DNA of 64,000 nt from Trichoplax sp. H2 (lineage: Eukaryota; Placozoa; Uniplacotomia; Trichoplacea). A program made the position numbers and the translations under genes. Positions 40,128 to 54,100 of the stretch are shown here, in pieces. Location: NCBI GenBank assembly GCA_003344405.1, contig NOWV01000126.1, positions 62,001-126,000 on the forward strand. The letters are read 5' to 3'. The notes under the pieces are model-generated. The model worked only from the letters and a program-made list of their open reading frames with translations. It was not told the origin of the DNA and did not search any database. Positions within the stretch are counted from its first letter, which is position 1; every line of letters starts with the position of its first letter.

Positions 40128-43100
40128 TAATTTTTTGAAGGTTAGCGTAACTTCATAAGACAATTTTACAACTATTATAGAAATCAAGTCAAGAATTATT
40201 TACCTTAATTTACTAAACCAGCTATAATGTTAATATCTTCTAAAAAAATTAATTTATTTTAGGTTATTATTTAAGGTAATAATCTGTAGCACGACCTTGA
40301 AGGGAACAATTAATATAAATTTAAGCATAACAAAAGAGGAATACAGGATATTGATGTTGTCATTCGATGCCTTTTGCTATTGAGCTATTTTAGTGTAGAA
40401 TTTAGATGTAATCTATGTCAATTTTGTCATATTAGCTACAGTACTAGCGCAAATTAGAGTGGATATTTAGAATAAGACGTTCTGCAATGAGTAAATAGGC
40501 CAAAATACAAGATAGATTAACTATTTAATATCATTTTGAATTATTCTCCTATTACGTATTATAGTCTTTTAATAGATTGCGAATTAACGATTTAACATCT
40601 GATCTCCTTATTGACTTATATCGATGATACGGTTAATTGATGGACAATACACGATGCCGCACTTAACGTAGTTTCAGACGGTTTACAAATAAGTCCATAA
40701 ACTTAAGTTAGTCTTTATGATTATATTTATTTTGGTTTATATTCCGTAACGAGATATGTTCAAATTTTTATACAATATATGAATATATCTTAGTTAATGG
40801 GGTGATGGTCAGAAAATTGCATAAATAATTTATAATAGAATCTATTTAGTACAAGGCAAAACATCTTTGGTCATCCATTTGCCTAGTACTGGTATTGGCA
40901 AAGGTGAAGGATGAACCATAGCTTACTGATCACAGCATAATTTATAAAGCATAATTTCCTGTAATAATATTAAAAATTGGCTGGAGGGCTAACAATATGT
41001 TAAGAAAGAACTTTAGGCACATTATTAAGTATTGCCCGCAGCAAAGCACCAAGTAGAAGACTTTATAACCACTTCATAATAAGAATAGTTTTCCATTTGA
41101 TTCTTACTAACCTTCCAGGCTGAATTTCTATGCTATCCCATTTTCAGTATTTTTCATTATTAAAGGCAGTTTATCTTGATCAACTATTATATAATTAGAA
41201 GCTTTCCGATTTTTGTTTAAAAATTTAACTTCTGTAGCAATTTATATTGCGTAATAATACAGTTTATGATACGTACTAGATTGAGAAAGTATAGATTTTA
41301 ATGTAATGAAATATCTTAAATTTTTTATGAATTCGACTAAGTAAAAAATTGAATAAAAATGTTTACTAGTTTGTAAAGAATAAAGCAAGTCATAAAGGAG
41401 ATTTCAGATGAAAGATGCAAATAAAATAGTTTACTTTCGAAATTAAATTCTGAGTCATCGTTTGGTTTGCCATTAGGGAAAGTAATAAATTCAAAATTAA
41501 TACTGGCTTAGCCAAAGGACGATGCTACCATAGGCAAAATGTGGTGTGATCTAGGAAATAAGGTTGTACTTCCTGCAGCGAGCTTGAGATTACGGACAAA
41601 AAAAAGAATATTCAAAAATATTTGGTTCTACTATGCTAAAAATAGGTAATGTATGAATCTTACTGCTACTAATAGTGTTTAGTATTCTTACCAGACCGTA
41701 AATATTTTCGATCCATTGTCTATTACAGTATTTAATATCTATACATTGACGGCTTCAAGCTCTATTATTCTATCGCAAGTCTTAGTCAAATTGTTTCTAT
41801 TTGTAAAATAAGCCGCATCCTTCCCTATATGTTTAAGACAGCGAGATAACGAACGTGTATAAATTGAATAAATAAAAGTAAGTAAAGCAGTTTATACAAG
41901 GTATATGGCATTATAATTTCATGATAAGATTTTATCATCAGCTACTTGGATATACGAGTTAAATAACAGTTTCAGTTCCCTCCTTGTTCTTACTTAGTGT
42001 TTCAGTGATGAAAATTTTAATAGCTACAATTTTTTCGCAAACAATTGGTGCCGCCACATACTTATATAATGTAATACTTAAGTAAGATACATTCGTGGTT
42101 TTATATGCCCTAAATCTATCAATTTTCTAGATAATTACGGTTGTAAGTATGAATGTAAAAATTAATATCGTCTAATTTTTATTTCCTGATTATCTTTAGG
42201 AGTATCTGTTATTATTGCATCCGGGTTGGCACATTACGAGCCCAATTGTAGTAAAAATGCACAGCTGATGGTAATAATGGGCAAGTTACTTATCTATTTT
42301 GACTCCAAATCCATGATTGGCATTCAAAACAAATTTTGACTTGGAAAATAAACGCTTGATCATCTTTTGTTGTTATTAATCTTAATTTTGAAAATTTCTA
42401 CTAATTGACAACAAATACCCTACAGACGATTTAAAGAATTTTTTTGTTGTACTTTTAACAGATTGCGGTACTTAACATAGACCAAAAACAATACTTGCTG
42501 TTTTAATATGGATGCTTCTTATCATTTTATTCGTTCTAGATGTTGATTAAACTTTAGATCATTCAGTATAACTAAATCATTTGTTATCATTTGGATACTC
42601 TAAATTCCCTCGATAGAACTTTTATGAGATAATAATTACCTTTCTAATAGAGTTAATAAATAATCAGAAGTAGTCTTTTAAATTTCTTATAGCAACGTTA
42701 ATAATGATGCAGTTTCTTACTTATTCGATATTTACTATTGTTATAAAGTATTATTAAGAATAATTCCTTTAAATTGCGAATCAATTTTTTTTATGAATCT
42801 CTTAAGTAAAAATAACAGAATCATGAAGAGCCTTTGAAATACGTATTAATAGAAAGAATTTGTATGACTTTATTTTTTCAAGTGTTGCATCTTCTGAGAC
42901 TTCACGCAATTTTTAAAAGTCTTGTGTGATACAATAGTTACATTACAAATTTTTAAAGCAAAAATTTTAAATATAAATCGGAAGAATATCAAGGTTACTT
43001 AATGCTATCATAAACTTTTCAAATCTACAACTTTATTTGCGATTATTATTATTCTTTGCTAATGTTTAGTCTTCTATTCGGAATGTAATAATCAAGAAAA

Positions 43101-44017
43101 CAAGTTAAATAACATCGTATCCAGCAATTCAATTATTGATTAGTTCTACAGTGAGTTTGATAAATACCTAATAGGTATTATGACGTAAAAAAAGAAACAA
43201 ATAATAAGAATATATTATTTCGAGGCATTTATGACTTAATTTTATAAACGGCTCTTGCAGTATTTTTTATTAGCTATTAGAAAAATTTCTTTAGCAATGG
43301 TTATGAAGTAAAATATTTAAATATTTTTACATTAGAATAAGCTCACATTTGCCATTATTAGGACTTTAAAATTACAATTGCGATTCCAATCAAATTTTTG
43401 ATATATTTCATATCATGATATTAATTAATGTTCTTTAAAATTTAACAATTGGTTTTCAATAAGTACCGGTATAAGTAAGCTGATGACAGGTTTGCCAGTT
43501 TTATCCTAAATCCTGACATCAGTTATGATTGATAGAAAATAATGCAGTTGAGATGTTGTATTTATAGAAGAAATGGTTTCAATACAAATTCTAGAGATAC
43601 TATAGTGGGTTTGTCCTTTTCTAATTCTGTTTTTCTTATGACTATGAAAACGTCATCAATCATATTTTAAAAATCAAATCTACAGGCCTACATACATAGT
43701 GTCATAGTTACACTAATGCCATTGATATTCATAACTGCTGTATCAATATTTAAATGAAAGATATATAAAATTGCTTTTAATTGATTATGAAACTTCGACA
43801 TTTTAACGTTCTCGTCACGTTATAATACTCTGAGTAATACTTGGTATAAGCAATGGCGATTATATACGTATAACATTAGCTGGATGCTTTCCTGGATGCA
43901 AGAAATAGTAAGATCATATTGAATCTTAGTTTGCAAGAGTTAAATTAGGTAAAGATCTCGCTTAAATTTAGATTACACTCTAATAATCCGTTCGAAATCT
44001 ATATGAACATAGAAGCC
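40128..44017. other. Intergenic, no gene seen
   Basis: About 3.9 kb, very AT-rich. I recognise no coding, RNA or repeat feature. Confidence 0.5.
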
Positions 44018-44161
44018 AAGTTAGGATTAATTTATTTGAAGCTATATGCTCCAGTGATAGGCACTAGCTGTGAAGAAATAATATTATTAACATGTAAGCT
44101 GGTCCCCATATAAATGAAAACAATATAAGAAACCAAAGCTCTAAAAAATGCTCTGATTTAG
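44018..44161. repeat. First copy of a 144-base duplicate flanking the gap
   Basis: Nearly identical to 44724-44867, with two differences by eye within the aligned block (CTAGCTGTG against CTAGTTGTG, ATATAAG against ATATGAG). It stops exactly at the N run. See the findings for the haplotype interpretation. Confidence 0.95.
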
Positions 44162-44181
44162 NNNNNNNNNNNNNNNNNNNN
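44162..44181. other. Assembly gap (20 N)
   Basis: A fixed-length N run between a contig end and the start of LTR sequence. Confidence 0.99.
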
Positions 44182-44721
44182 AACAAGTGCTACTGGAACT
44201 ACGCTTCCTATTAGAACACTAACTTCTCGGGTGTGGGACTACACTTCTTTGACCGTCACTAGGTTACTCGATTACACAAGTAGTTAAGCGTAGGCTTTTG
44301 AACAGATAACTATCAATACAGTTTATTCTCTTCTATGCCTTTCTCCTCGTCCACATTACATCATAGTTAGCCTTTTTATACTTTCTAAGATATTTACTAT
44401 TTACATTAATCTCACGTAGGAGATCTCACAACCATAACCTCTTATCCAGTAATAATCTTACAACACGACTGCAAATCGTGTCAGCATAAACAACTCTCTA
44501 ACACAAAGGTTGCACATCATCAAGATTTATATTTCCCTAGTCTATCCTCCTATTCGAATACATACAAAATAACTAAGGACAGTAGATCATCAAAACACCT
44601 TACTAACAAACATCATAACACATCAATCTCCATCAATAACAAACACCATAACACTTCAATTTCTATCAATAACAAACACCATAACACTTCTAACTCATCA
44701 CGGCAAAAAGGTACCGTGACA
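44182..44721 (-). mobile_element. LTR, 3' end missing in the gap
   Basis: Read on the minus strand it starts TGTCACGGTACC at 44721, with a short hairpin (TCACGG paired with CCGTGA) at the tip. It carries three 33-base tandem repeats (44605-44692), a TATA box (GTATAAAAAGGC, 44370-44381) and an AATAAAC signal (44321-44327). Its tip closely resembles the LTR at 55997-56438. The opposite end is lost in the N run. No coding region is present, so it is probably a solo LTR. Confidence 0.75.
44605..44692. repeat. 33-base tandem repeats in the LTR U3 region
   Basis: Two full copies and one partial copy of a unit starting AACAAACA(C/T)CATAACAC, at 44605, 44638 and 44671. Tandem repeats in U3 are common enhancer elements of LTRs; that role is inferred here. 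Confidence 0.9.
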
Positions 44722-44723
44722 CT

Positions 44724-44867
44724 AAGTTAGGATTAATTTATTTGAAGCTATATGCTCCAGTGATAGGCACTAGTTGTGAAGAAATAATATTATTAACATG
44801 TAAGCTGGTCCCCATATAAATGAAAACAATATGAGAAACCAAAGCTCTAAAAAATGCTCTGATTTAG
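44724..44867. repeat. Second copy of the 144-base duplicate
   Basis: Begins AAGTTAGGATT two bases after the LTR end at 44721 and continues into unique sequence (AGTTCTTACG). It pairs with 44018-44161. Confidence 0.95.
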
Positions 44868-47316
44868 AGTTCTTACGTGTGATAGTGTTATATGCAGTAA
44901 AGGAGGGGGTTTGACATATTAGAATATTAAATATTTGTAGCAGGCAAGTGTCAAAGCAATTTAGCTTACAGATCTATTTTACCTGGTCTTGTCACAGAGG
45001 TAATCTATAATTACTCAATAACTATCAAATCTAAATATGGCATCGATAAAATAGCCTAAAATATAACACAATTAAATAGGCAGAATTATCAGCAAGACTA
45101 TTTACAATAGCCTGGCAAAATGCTGATTTAGTAGAAGCAGCAGAAATTGAATTTATACTCATCCAGTGCCATATAGGGTATAGTGAATAACGTAACTGGA
45201 TATTTTTATTATAGATACTTTACGCACATTAACGAATATAACACATAGTATCAACCAGAATATGTATACTAAAAATAGTTATCTTCTTATAGTACAGTTT
45301 ACAATATGCAGAGATTATGCATATATATCAAGATAACTTATTGCTGAATTATACTAACGTAGCTATAAAATTGATTACTATGTGAAATGCAGAAAAACAT
45401 GGAAAATATTCGAGTCAATCCATTCATAAAAAGTAATAATTTTATTTAAAAATTTTTATTTACGCTTATAACTGTGTATTAATATAATGTAACCGCATGA
45501 AGCCAAAACCCAATTTCCAAGGTCTTGCCTATATATTCAAATATTGTATACAAGTGATAGTTGTAATGCAGCAGAATCTCCATCGTGATTTTTCGTGTAA
45601 TTCTTCCTATTAAATATATGAGTAAATAATCAAAAGAAAGCTTTTTATATCAGTACATATTTGTTAAAATTATTAAAGTAATAGCTTTATTGAGCTACTT
45701 ATTGACATACTTTACGGAACAGATTTAATATGATAGCTAGTATAATGCAACATTATACTTTAACACGTTAATCTGTTAATTATATTAATTCTAACTAGTA
45801 CCTTATTTACTACTAATCTCCTTACCCATGCTAGACTCCGAGGACCGTTATATCTTTACTTTTATACTTGATAAGTCACGGTTACTTTGTATGATTTAAT
45901 CACCTGTTCAATATATTGATTAGTCGGATATCAAAAAAATTACGCGATAAACGCGGTACAAGGGGTAATTTTAGGTAATCTTAAAAATTTCAATCTCCAA
46001 CTCATTCGTGATTTTACGCAAAACTTTAGTAAATTAATGAAAGTCAACGTTTTGATACCGATATCAGAACGTACTAATCACCATTAGTAAAGTGTTATAA
46101 ATTCTCTTGCAACAAAATGAATATAGTTACGACGTATATTTCTCAGTAAGTATATCCAATTTTAATACATCACAATTTTTAAACTAAATGAAAGCATTGA
46201 CATTCATAGCGTCTAGCAACTTGATTGGCCCTTTTGTCGCAAATTAACTTTTACGTGGCTGTCATAACACAGATTCCGTTAGATATTTCGTCTAGGAATT
46301 TATTTAATTTGATCTATCCATGATATTTGACATATTTTTAATATATAACTGCATCGTTTCATAGTATTATAAATAAACTGAGAATTGATGTTTATGTTAA
46401 TTGCCATGAATGGAATGATTATTTAATGACTTTTGAGTTCAATTTGTCTAAGAGAGACAAATTATATTACTGACCCTACTGACGATAGGAGATGTAGCCC
46501 TTGATGAATATATGTATAACGTATATATGACTTGACGTCGAGGTACTCCGGTAGAGGCTTAGGTAAGAAGTAATACTTGTGTAATCTTTACAAATTACGT
46601 GTATTAACTTCTATCCAACTAGAATTAGAATTACTCTTAGGAATGTAAGAGGTTATATACAATTAATGTTCTCGCAAATAGCTATCTCAAGAACTTCGCT
46701 ACTTGGATCGTATCTCTTGACACTGAAATCCTTAAATAAGCGATTGCACGACGTGCACAGTTATAAGTACGTAGTCTTTCGGCTACTGGTTGGTTACAGA
46801 TAAGTTAGATTACCCGACTGGATATAGTTCTCTTATAATAGTAAATACCCAATACAGTTATCCCCTATCTTATGTTGTACAACAGGGTGATATCCATGCG
46901 TATTCGTAACATTACTAAGTTAGAGAATACAAAATATACTGTAATAATACCAAATTACAATATGTAATGCGAAGGGATAAAATAGCAGGGGAATTAATTT
47001 AACAAAAAAACTAAGTGTATATGCTTAAATAGTAGTTGCATTGTACTGCAGTTTAATCAAATAGGATTTAAACTGAATAAACTGTGAAAAAACACTAGTT
47101 ATGTAGGTTTGTTCTATTTGAGTCTAATGATAATTACTATTATTCTACGGAATCTGAGCATTTGGAAAGCAAATAGCAGTTCAGCCCAGCAGTGTTCATC
47201 AACGAGTCTGCCATGATTCGAAAGATTGTAAGCCTATAGTAAGTGCAAGGGTAGATTAAAATAAATAAAACAAGTAATGCCTATGTTGTTGCTATTTTGA
47301 GAAATGACTGTGTAAG
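44868..47316. other. Intergenic, no gene seen
   Basis: AT-rich. A segment at 46445-46884 has TGT...ACA ends with small hairpins, but no target duplication, so it is not called. Confidence 0.45.
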
Positions 47317-47751
47317 TGTAATGTAACTAGTATTGTGATTGCAGACTGTTAGCCATGTTTAGTATAATGTACGGTAGATATTTATCCTGAGAGATATTTG
47401 GTTGCTAGGATATGGTTAATTCATTGTACTTTGGCTGGTGTGAATAATGTCTACGTAAGTACTGTAGTCGTATCCATATTGGATTAATGATGGTCCGCAG
47501 TAGAATAGTCTTACTAAGAATAATTTAACTATGTGTAAAATAAGTTAAAAGGTTGCGTTACGGATTGTAGCTTCGAATGCTACGAAAAGTATAAAAGCAT
47601 GCAACTTTAGATTATTCTGTTAGTTCGTTGTAGAAGTCTTTAGAAGTAGTATTCGGTTAGAGTAGAGCTGTGTGTAGTTAATCTTTGTATAAGATTCAAT
47701 AAATCCTATATTTTTCTAAAATTTGGAATCTCGTGATCGGTATATTTCACA
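47317..47751 (+). mobile_element. Solo LTR with target duplication GTAAG
   Basis: 435 bases from TGTAATGTAAC to TATATTTCACA. GTAAG directly precedes (47312-47316) and follows (47752-47756) it, a 5-base target-site duplication as made by LTR-retrotransposon integrases. TATAAAAG lies at 47590-47597 and AATAAA at 47699-47704. An inverted, interrupted relative lies at 58073-59049. No internal region adjoins it, so it is a solo LTR. Confidence 0.85.
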
Positions 47752-47756
47752 GTAAG

Positions 47757-50181
47757 GTAGAAATCTAGCCTACAAACTTTCCGTGTAAGTAACACAGCTA
47801 GCTAAAAGGGTACATGATAAAAAATCGCTGATAGAATGAGGACAAATATAGTCGAAGAATTAATTTATGAGGAAGAAAAGTTGATTATAATGAGTTACAT
47901 CGATGTCAGGTTTCTCTTCAATACAATCAATATAGGACACAATTGGAATTCTACCGAATAAAGTACTACATTTAGATCTTGCACACCTAGAAGTATGATA
48001 TATTACCATAGAAATGGATTTATATGAAAATGAATCATTCCGTCTATGGTAATATACGCCACAGTTCGCGAAAATTGTCAATAACCTAGTTTTCTGCTTA
48101 ATTTACCGACCGAACATATTTATATTAACCCAAATACTGGTATGCTTGCCCATCAATCTTACGTAGGTAACCTTCATAATTAGATAAATAGAAACATTGT
48201 ACAGGCGGCGGGTGCTTTTCAATGGACAGAAAATAATAATAAGCGGTTTGAAATCCTTTCTGCATTTGGTTTAGAAAGTTCTAAATAAAAGCCAAAGGAT
48301 TATATCTTAACCGCATAGTCATCAATTAATGGACATATTGTATGTGTTAAATAAAGATTACTTTATTAATTAGGATTAAAAATGAGAAATTTCATGATTT
48401 TGTAAACAGAATAGTACTATTAGAGAAATAAGAGTTGATTTGGCGTTAGATTACGATATAATTCTATGGATCTACGGTATTTGTTTTGCTGGCCAGAAAA
48501 CAGCTTCAACTCTGTACTGCTACTGTAATTGAAAGTAAATTCGAAATAGGAATTACTCCTTGCCGTTCAGAACCGGGTGCGTGCTGTTTTTGTAACAGTG
48601 TAAGTAAATATACCCTTACAAAAATACCTGCTCTTCCATCATTACTCGACACGTAATTTACGCGTACAAATTTATAATTACAGGTTTTATTACTGATTCT
48701 CTATCGATTTGAGATAGTGTATAATAGTATAACAAGTTCTTTTACACTGATACAGCGGCAGGGACTAAAAATTAAAGAATTATTTCTACAGCAATGACTG
48801 CGACTTAAAAATGATGCTTAACTTTCTTACAAAGTAGAGATTGAGAACAAAATTGCCTTGAACATACAGAACTTACTATTCGTATTCTTCATACAAATAA
48901 AATTCTATTATTAGTACTACCATATGTTAGGCTGAGACCAAAATGTCTGAATTACAAGAAAAGCATTGCGTTTGCATACCTTTTATTCCAGTTTTGTTAT
49001 TATTTTTCAGTTACATCTAATTCTAATCTGCACTAGATGCTGACAAAATAATCTACAAACAAATTTACCACAACCCTATTGAGCTTTATTTTCTTACGGA
49101 GAGAAACTTCCATTTTGTACAGAACGTTAAAAGTTTGGAATCATATCTGGAATTTTCATGATTATATTTAATATATTATCACCGCAATGAGTCAAGGTAG
49201 GTAATAAGTAATCTCATCGTATTTGCAAAGTTAGCAAATATAAATACTTTCATCCCTCTATGATTTTAAATTATTTGTTCTGGTGGGGGATTTGTAAAGG
49301 ACTATTAGTAAATATAGTATTGCTAGTTACTACAAAAATTTGAAGTCATTCCATTTATTTAAGTAGCTTAATAGATAATTGGTTTATTGCTAAACTATCT
49401 AAAGAGTAAGCTTTTACGTTGTAAATTACAAAATTTAGGCTTGTTTTGAGTTCGTAAAAAGCAAAAATTTGTCTATCTAAGATTTCGAAAGAAATTTAGG
49501 AATTAGATATATTGGAAGTTTCACCGATATTTAAATCCATATATTAGCTTTTACGATAATAATTATGATCTTAATGTGTAAAAAAGTTTCGAAAACTTTA
49601 TTGCCAGATGAATATCGTGTCGATGAGGGTAATTAATTTAAATTGGAACATTTCTTGAAAAGTATTTATAAAGTAGGTGGAGCAGTGGGCGCTGACTTTT
49701 GCATGACTAGATTCTTTTCATGAATGCTAAAAAGTTAAAAATTAAATAATTAAATGTAATTATTGGGCTTATGCATAGAGAGACAATGCAAAGAATGAGC
49801 CTATGCTATGATTAAATATTTATCATATTGTAATATTGTAGACTATTTAATTTTAAAAATTATGATTATTATGCTAGGATAATTGCAATTAAGTTGTTGG
49901 TTTCGATAAATTACAGTAATTATAAGGAAAGTAAATACTCGTCTTGGCCTAAGAATATAAACATATTAATTTTTAACGTATCTGGTTTGACATCCAATTT
50001 GAAAATAGAAAAACTACATGTAACATTAATGACAGGGGGTGAGGAATTGGTGATAGTTGTTTTTTCCGCATTAGACATCTACAGTAATGATCCTGTTTAT
50101 TCAAGCAAAAAAGTTGTGAAAGGTATGTAAAGATTTGGCGATTGAACTCAAAGAGTGACAAAAGTTTAAAGATTAAAATAA
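47757..50181. other. Intergenic, upstream of the second GPCR
   Basis: AT-rich with scattered short frames and no recognised feature. It presumably contains the receptor promoter, which I could not delimit. Confidence 0.45.
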
Positions 50182-51195
50182 ATGGATCATTTACGAATAA
50201 GCGATCGTAATCCTACTTCAATTAATATAAATCACACCACTATTGGCAATTTTCCATCAGTCCAGTGGATTCAATTTTATGTAGGACTGGCTGGATTGAT
50301 AGCGAACTTCACATTATTACTTCTAATATCAACATCAAGGAAAGGCTTAAAGGATAAATCTTACGTCTTTATTAATAATATAGCGCTTTCAGATTTTTTA
50401 ATATGTTTTTTAATGTGCCTTATGCATTTACCATTTAAAGGTTCTGTTAACATTTCAATTTCCCTCGGAGGAGTTATTTGTAAAATACTGTTTGCCACGT
50501 TTCATCTGTCATTTAATACTTCTGCCTACAGCTTAACGTTTATAAGCATGTATCGATTAAAAATTGTTATCCATCCCCTGTCGTACAGGGTTAAAACTAC
50601 CCTGTATCGACACACTAAAATTGTTGCTGTTGCAATATGGATATTTAGCCTTGTTATAGCCATTCCAAATATTTTCTTATCTGAAGTTGTAACACTTGGA
50701 TTATTTTGTGATGTTGGATATCCGTATGGACAGGACTTCAATCAAATTTACTACACGATTGTATTTACAATTTCTAGTATTGTACCTATCTTAGTTATGT
50801 CTATCAATTATATTCGTATTGCTAAAGCTCTATCTTGCAGCGTATTTAGTAGACCAAGTTTCGCTCGTAATACCACAGTAAATTCCAAAAGAACCTATCG
50901 ATATCGATCGAAAAATGTGGTTGAATTTTTGATCTGTACTACTGGTGTTTACATGTTTTTATCATTACCTTTTCTCATTGGATTTTTAATTATGTCCCTC
51001 TTAGGATTATCATTCCATGCTATTTATTCTAATAATGACGGTTTTAGAATCTATATGATCGTTGCTTCTTCTGCTTTTATTTCAGTAACAATATTTAATC
51101 CAATTCTATTTCTATTTTGCGATAGAAATATTCGATTACAAATTTGCAAGAAAAGAAATCATTTATATTATTTCATTCTAAGCCATATTCGATAG
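50182..51195 (+). CDS. Class A (rhodopsin-type) G-protein-coupled receptor, orphan
   Basis: Intronless seven-transmembrane receptor, 337 residues. TAA stands in frame immediately before the ATG, which fixes the start. The N terminus has NHTT (glycosylation). TM1 keeps the Asn (LIANFTLL), TM2 the Asp (ALSDFL), TM3 has the loop-disulfide Cys (GVICKI) and ends SMYRLKIVIHP, where DRY has become YRL with the Arg kept. The partner Cys is in GLFCDVG. TM6 keeps Pro but reads LSLP in place of CWxP. TM7 has NPILF in place of NPxxY. The C-terminal tail is very short, about 20 residues, with no clear palmitoylation or arrestin sites. Ligand unknown; a peptide-type or lineage-specific receptor is likely. 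Not closely similar to the receptor at 22146-23222. Confidence 0.9.
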   Translation: MDHLRISDRNPTSININHTTIGNFPSVQWIQFYVGLAGLIANFTLLLLISTSRKGLKDKSYVFINNIALSDFLICFLMCLMHLPFKGSVNISISLGGVICKILFATFHLSFNTSAYSLTFISMYRLKIVIHPLSYRVKTTLYRHTKIVAVAIWIFSLVIAIPNIFLSEVVTLGLFCDVGYPYGQDFNQIYYTIVFTISSIVPILVMSINYIRIAKALSCSVFSRPSFARNTTVNSKRTYRYRSKNVVEFLICTTGVYMFLSLPFLIGFLIMSLLGLSFHAIYSNNDGFRIYMIVASSAFISVTIFNPILFLFCDRNIRLQICKKRNHLYYFILSHIR

Positions 51196-54100
51196 TTTAA
51201 TAATTTGCTGTTTATCACGAATTATAAATTTATAACTTAATACCTTGGTGATGCATAGTAGCTACTCGATCACTTTCAACCTAAGAATGTAGTATAGCAG
51301 TATATCTAGTGAAGTTTTCTTACTGATAACAGTTTATACCATTAATTAGCTAGGGTAGCTCATTAGCGATCGTAATATGACATACAACAGTAGGTATATT
51401 TACTGAAAATCTAGATAATTTTGATCTAACATCAAAGCTAAATAGGCGTACCGTTGAAGCAGTCATGATGCAATTACGCAATTAGAAGCAATAAATTTAC
51501 ACAAATATAAGTGCAAAAATTTTCTTCAAATATTCTAGTTTTAGACCATATACTCACTTAATAAGTTGCTTAAATTAATTCTAGATAAATAATGCCATAT
51601 TAGTAAAATTTCAAACGGCTTTATAGCCATATAATTTTTATTTAAATCATTGATTTTCTTGCTAAATTAAATAAGTGCGCTTAATAAACAGTAACTGCTT
51701 ATAAATTTTAAATTGCTTTACATTCTATAGATGGAATAGTAATTCATTCTCAGTGATTTTGTTACTTCTTTATAGATTTAATTACTTTAAAGCCTGTGGT
51801 TTAAGCGAATTTACAATCATAGCAGTATTTATAAAATCACTTATACGTTTAATAGATATGTCATTTAAGATCAATATTAATATTTACAGATTGAATTATT
51901 AACATTGGTTAAGAAGTCATAATCAAATAAGGGTCGCAATCACAAATTCAAACTACCCAAATTTTCTACATTTGCGGGTAAATGATGAGAATAAAATGTT
52001 AAAAACCTATCTAAGTTTTCAATTTTAATCGTGCAATATGTTAATATATAAAGAAGTCTCGCTGACTAAAATTTTACTGCAACGCTTTGCCTCAACAATC
52101 TAAGGTTAAAAAATACTTAAAAGTAAACAGAAAATATCGATTTTTTTAACTAATAATTGCGAAACTTCTATATCTCTATTTATATGTAGTATAAAATTGA
52201 AACTGACGATTATTAGAGATTCTTTTGAAATAGAAATCGAAATATACTTTGTTCTGACAACATGACCATACTTGTGCTTGTATAATAAAACAGTCTCACA
52301 AATAATTGTCTAAATCAAATAAGATTTTCTATAAGACTATTATTACAAGGTTTTAGGAATAGTAGAAAAATAATTAATTACTCAAGAATCTAGTTTAAAA
52401 TCTAAAATATTCCGAGCTCAAAGTGAAGTGAAGTTTCTAATGTCAGCTCAACTCCGTAGTTCTCGAATACATTTTGTTAAATCCATTTATGACAACATTA
52501 TTAACCACAATCAGACTTGAATCATCAAACAGGATACTTTTCCCGAATAGAAAATCGTAATCTTCTACAATCCTCATCATTTAACTTAAGATATCACTAC
52601 TTTTCTTTTCATGTCCAGTACCTTTCGGTATTGGGCATCTTCATAATTGTAGTATATCATGTCACATAAATTTTGTACCGTAACTACTCAACTGGCTAAT
52701 ATTAGCCATCATCAATTTCTAATATAATAGTTTAAAATCATTTAATATTAGCATCAACATAATATCTATTCTCGGTAACCTAAATATATCAAATATAGTT
52801 ATCAACACAATGAAATAGCCACACTATCCTTATAATCGAGTATGGGGTGCATCACTATAGCTTGTTATTAGTAGCTTTAACAAAACTAATGAACATTAGC
52901 TATTTGTTATGCTCATAGGGTATATTAAACTGTAGTATTAATTAAATTATTTAATATTTACGTGAAGTAATTCAATTTGATTTCAAAAATCTTTAGATTG
53001 CAATTCAGTAGCAAATTGCGCTATGCTTAGTTGAAATGTATCAAATCTATCGGTTTGGAACTAGTAAATTGATTCAGTTGATTACTTAAAATAGAATTAA
53101 GCTGCCATCTGACGAAATAATGTTAAATTAAGATGTTTGCTTATTAATACTGTAAATTAATTTTCTGAGAATTATTACAAAATGTAGATAAAATGTGGGG
53201 AATTTATTATGGATATAAGCTGCGATGTTGTATGTTCCTGGAATTGTCCACCAATCATAAATATTGTACGACTATTTATGCGAATCTTACTACTATCGCT
53301 ATTTCATTAGGTTGTAAAATTTCATTATGTTTGATGATAAGTAAATGGAACTAAAAAAAAAAAATATTTAATACGTTTGTACAGTGCTTTATTCGTTTGT
53401 ACTGGTATGAATTCATTTCTTTCATTTAGATTTAATCCATATAATAACTGTATAGAAATTAAACAGTTTGCGAAAAACTGACGTTATAGTATCTAATTGA
53501 ATTACATAATTAGGCATCGAATAAGATTTTGTAAATATTAAGCAAAGAAATTATCCCAATAATTTAAAACCTAAATTTCAGGGCCTTCTTATTGATAATA
53601 TTGTAAGCTCTAGTAAATGTTAAATTTTATATTTGGAAAATGATAATAGCTTTTATTTCTGCTTTCAATAGTATCATTATCAGTTTACTGATTAGATTTA
53701 CTGTCCATCGTATTTTAAAATATAGATTAGAAGGCGGTTGTAGTAGAATACTCCAGATTGCGTCTGCGTAGCTTAAAATTAAGGAATACGGTGATTTTTA
53801 TCCGAATGATAAATAAACGTGCAAAGATTATGTACTGGGACGATGAATTAATTTCAAATCCGGAAATTATATCAAAAGTTATTATAGAGTATACGCGTAT
53901 TCAGTGCCAAACTAATGGTCTTTACAGCTTACTCAGCATTATTTTTATTGAAATTTGTATTCATATTACTGTAAATAACTCGTAAAGTTAGAGATCATTC
54001 AGTGAAAGATTAAATATTGGCAATTCGTACGTTTTGTATAAAAATGAAGTCTGTCATACAGGAAAATATTTATTGTTCTTTATGTAAAGGTCACGGCCTT

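Noticed and set aside
46445-46884. LTR-like segment with TGTCT...AGACA and TGTTGTACAACA hairpins
   Set aside because: No target duplication (CAATT against GGGTG) and no well-placed TATA and AATAAA pair.
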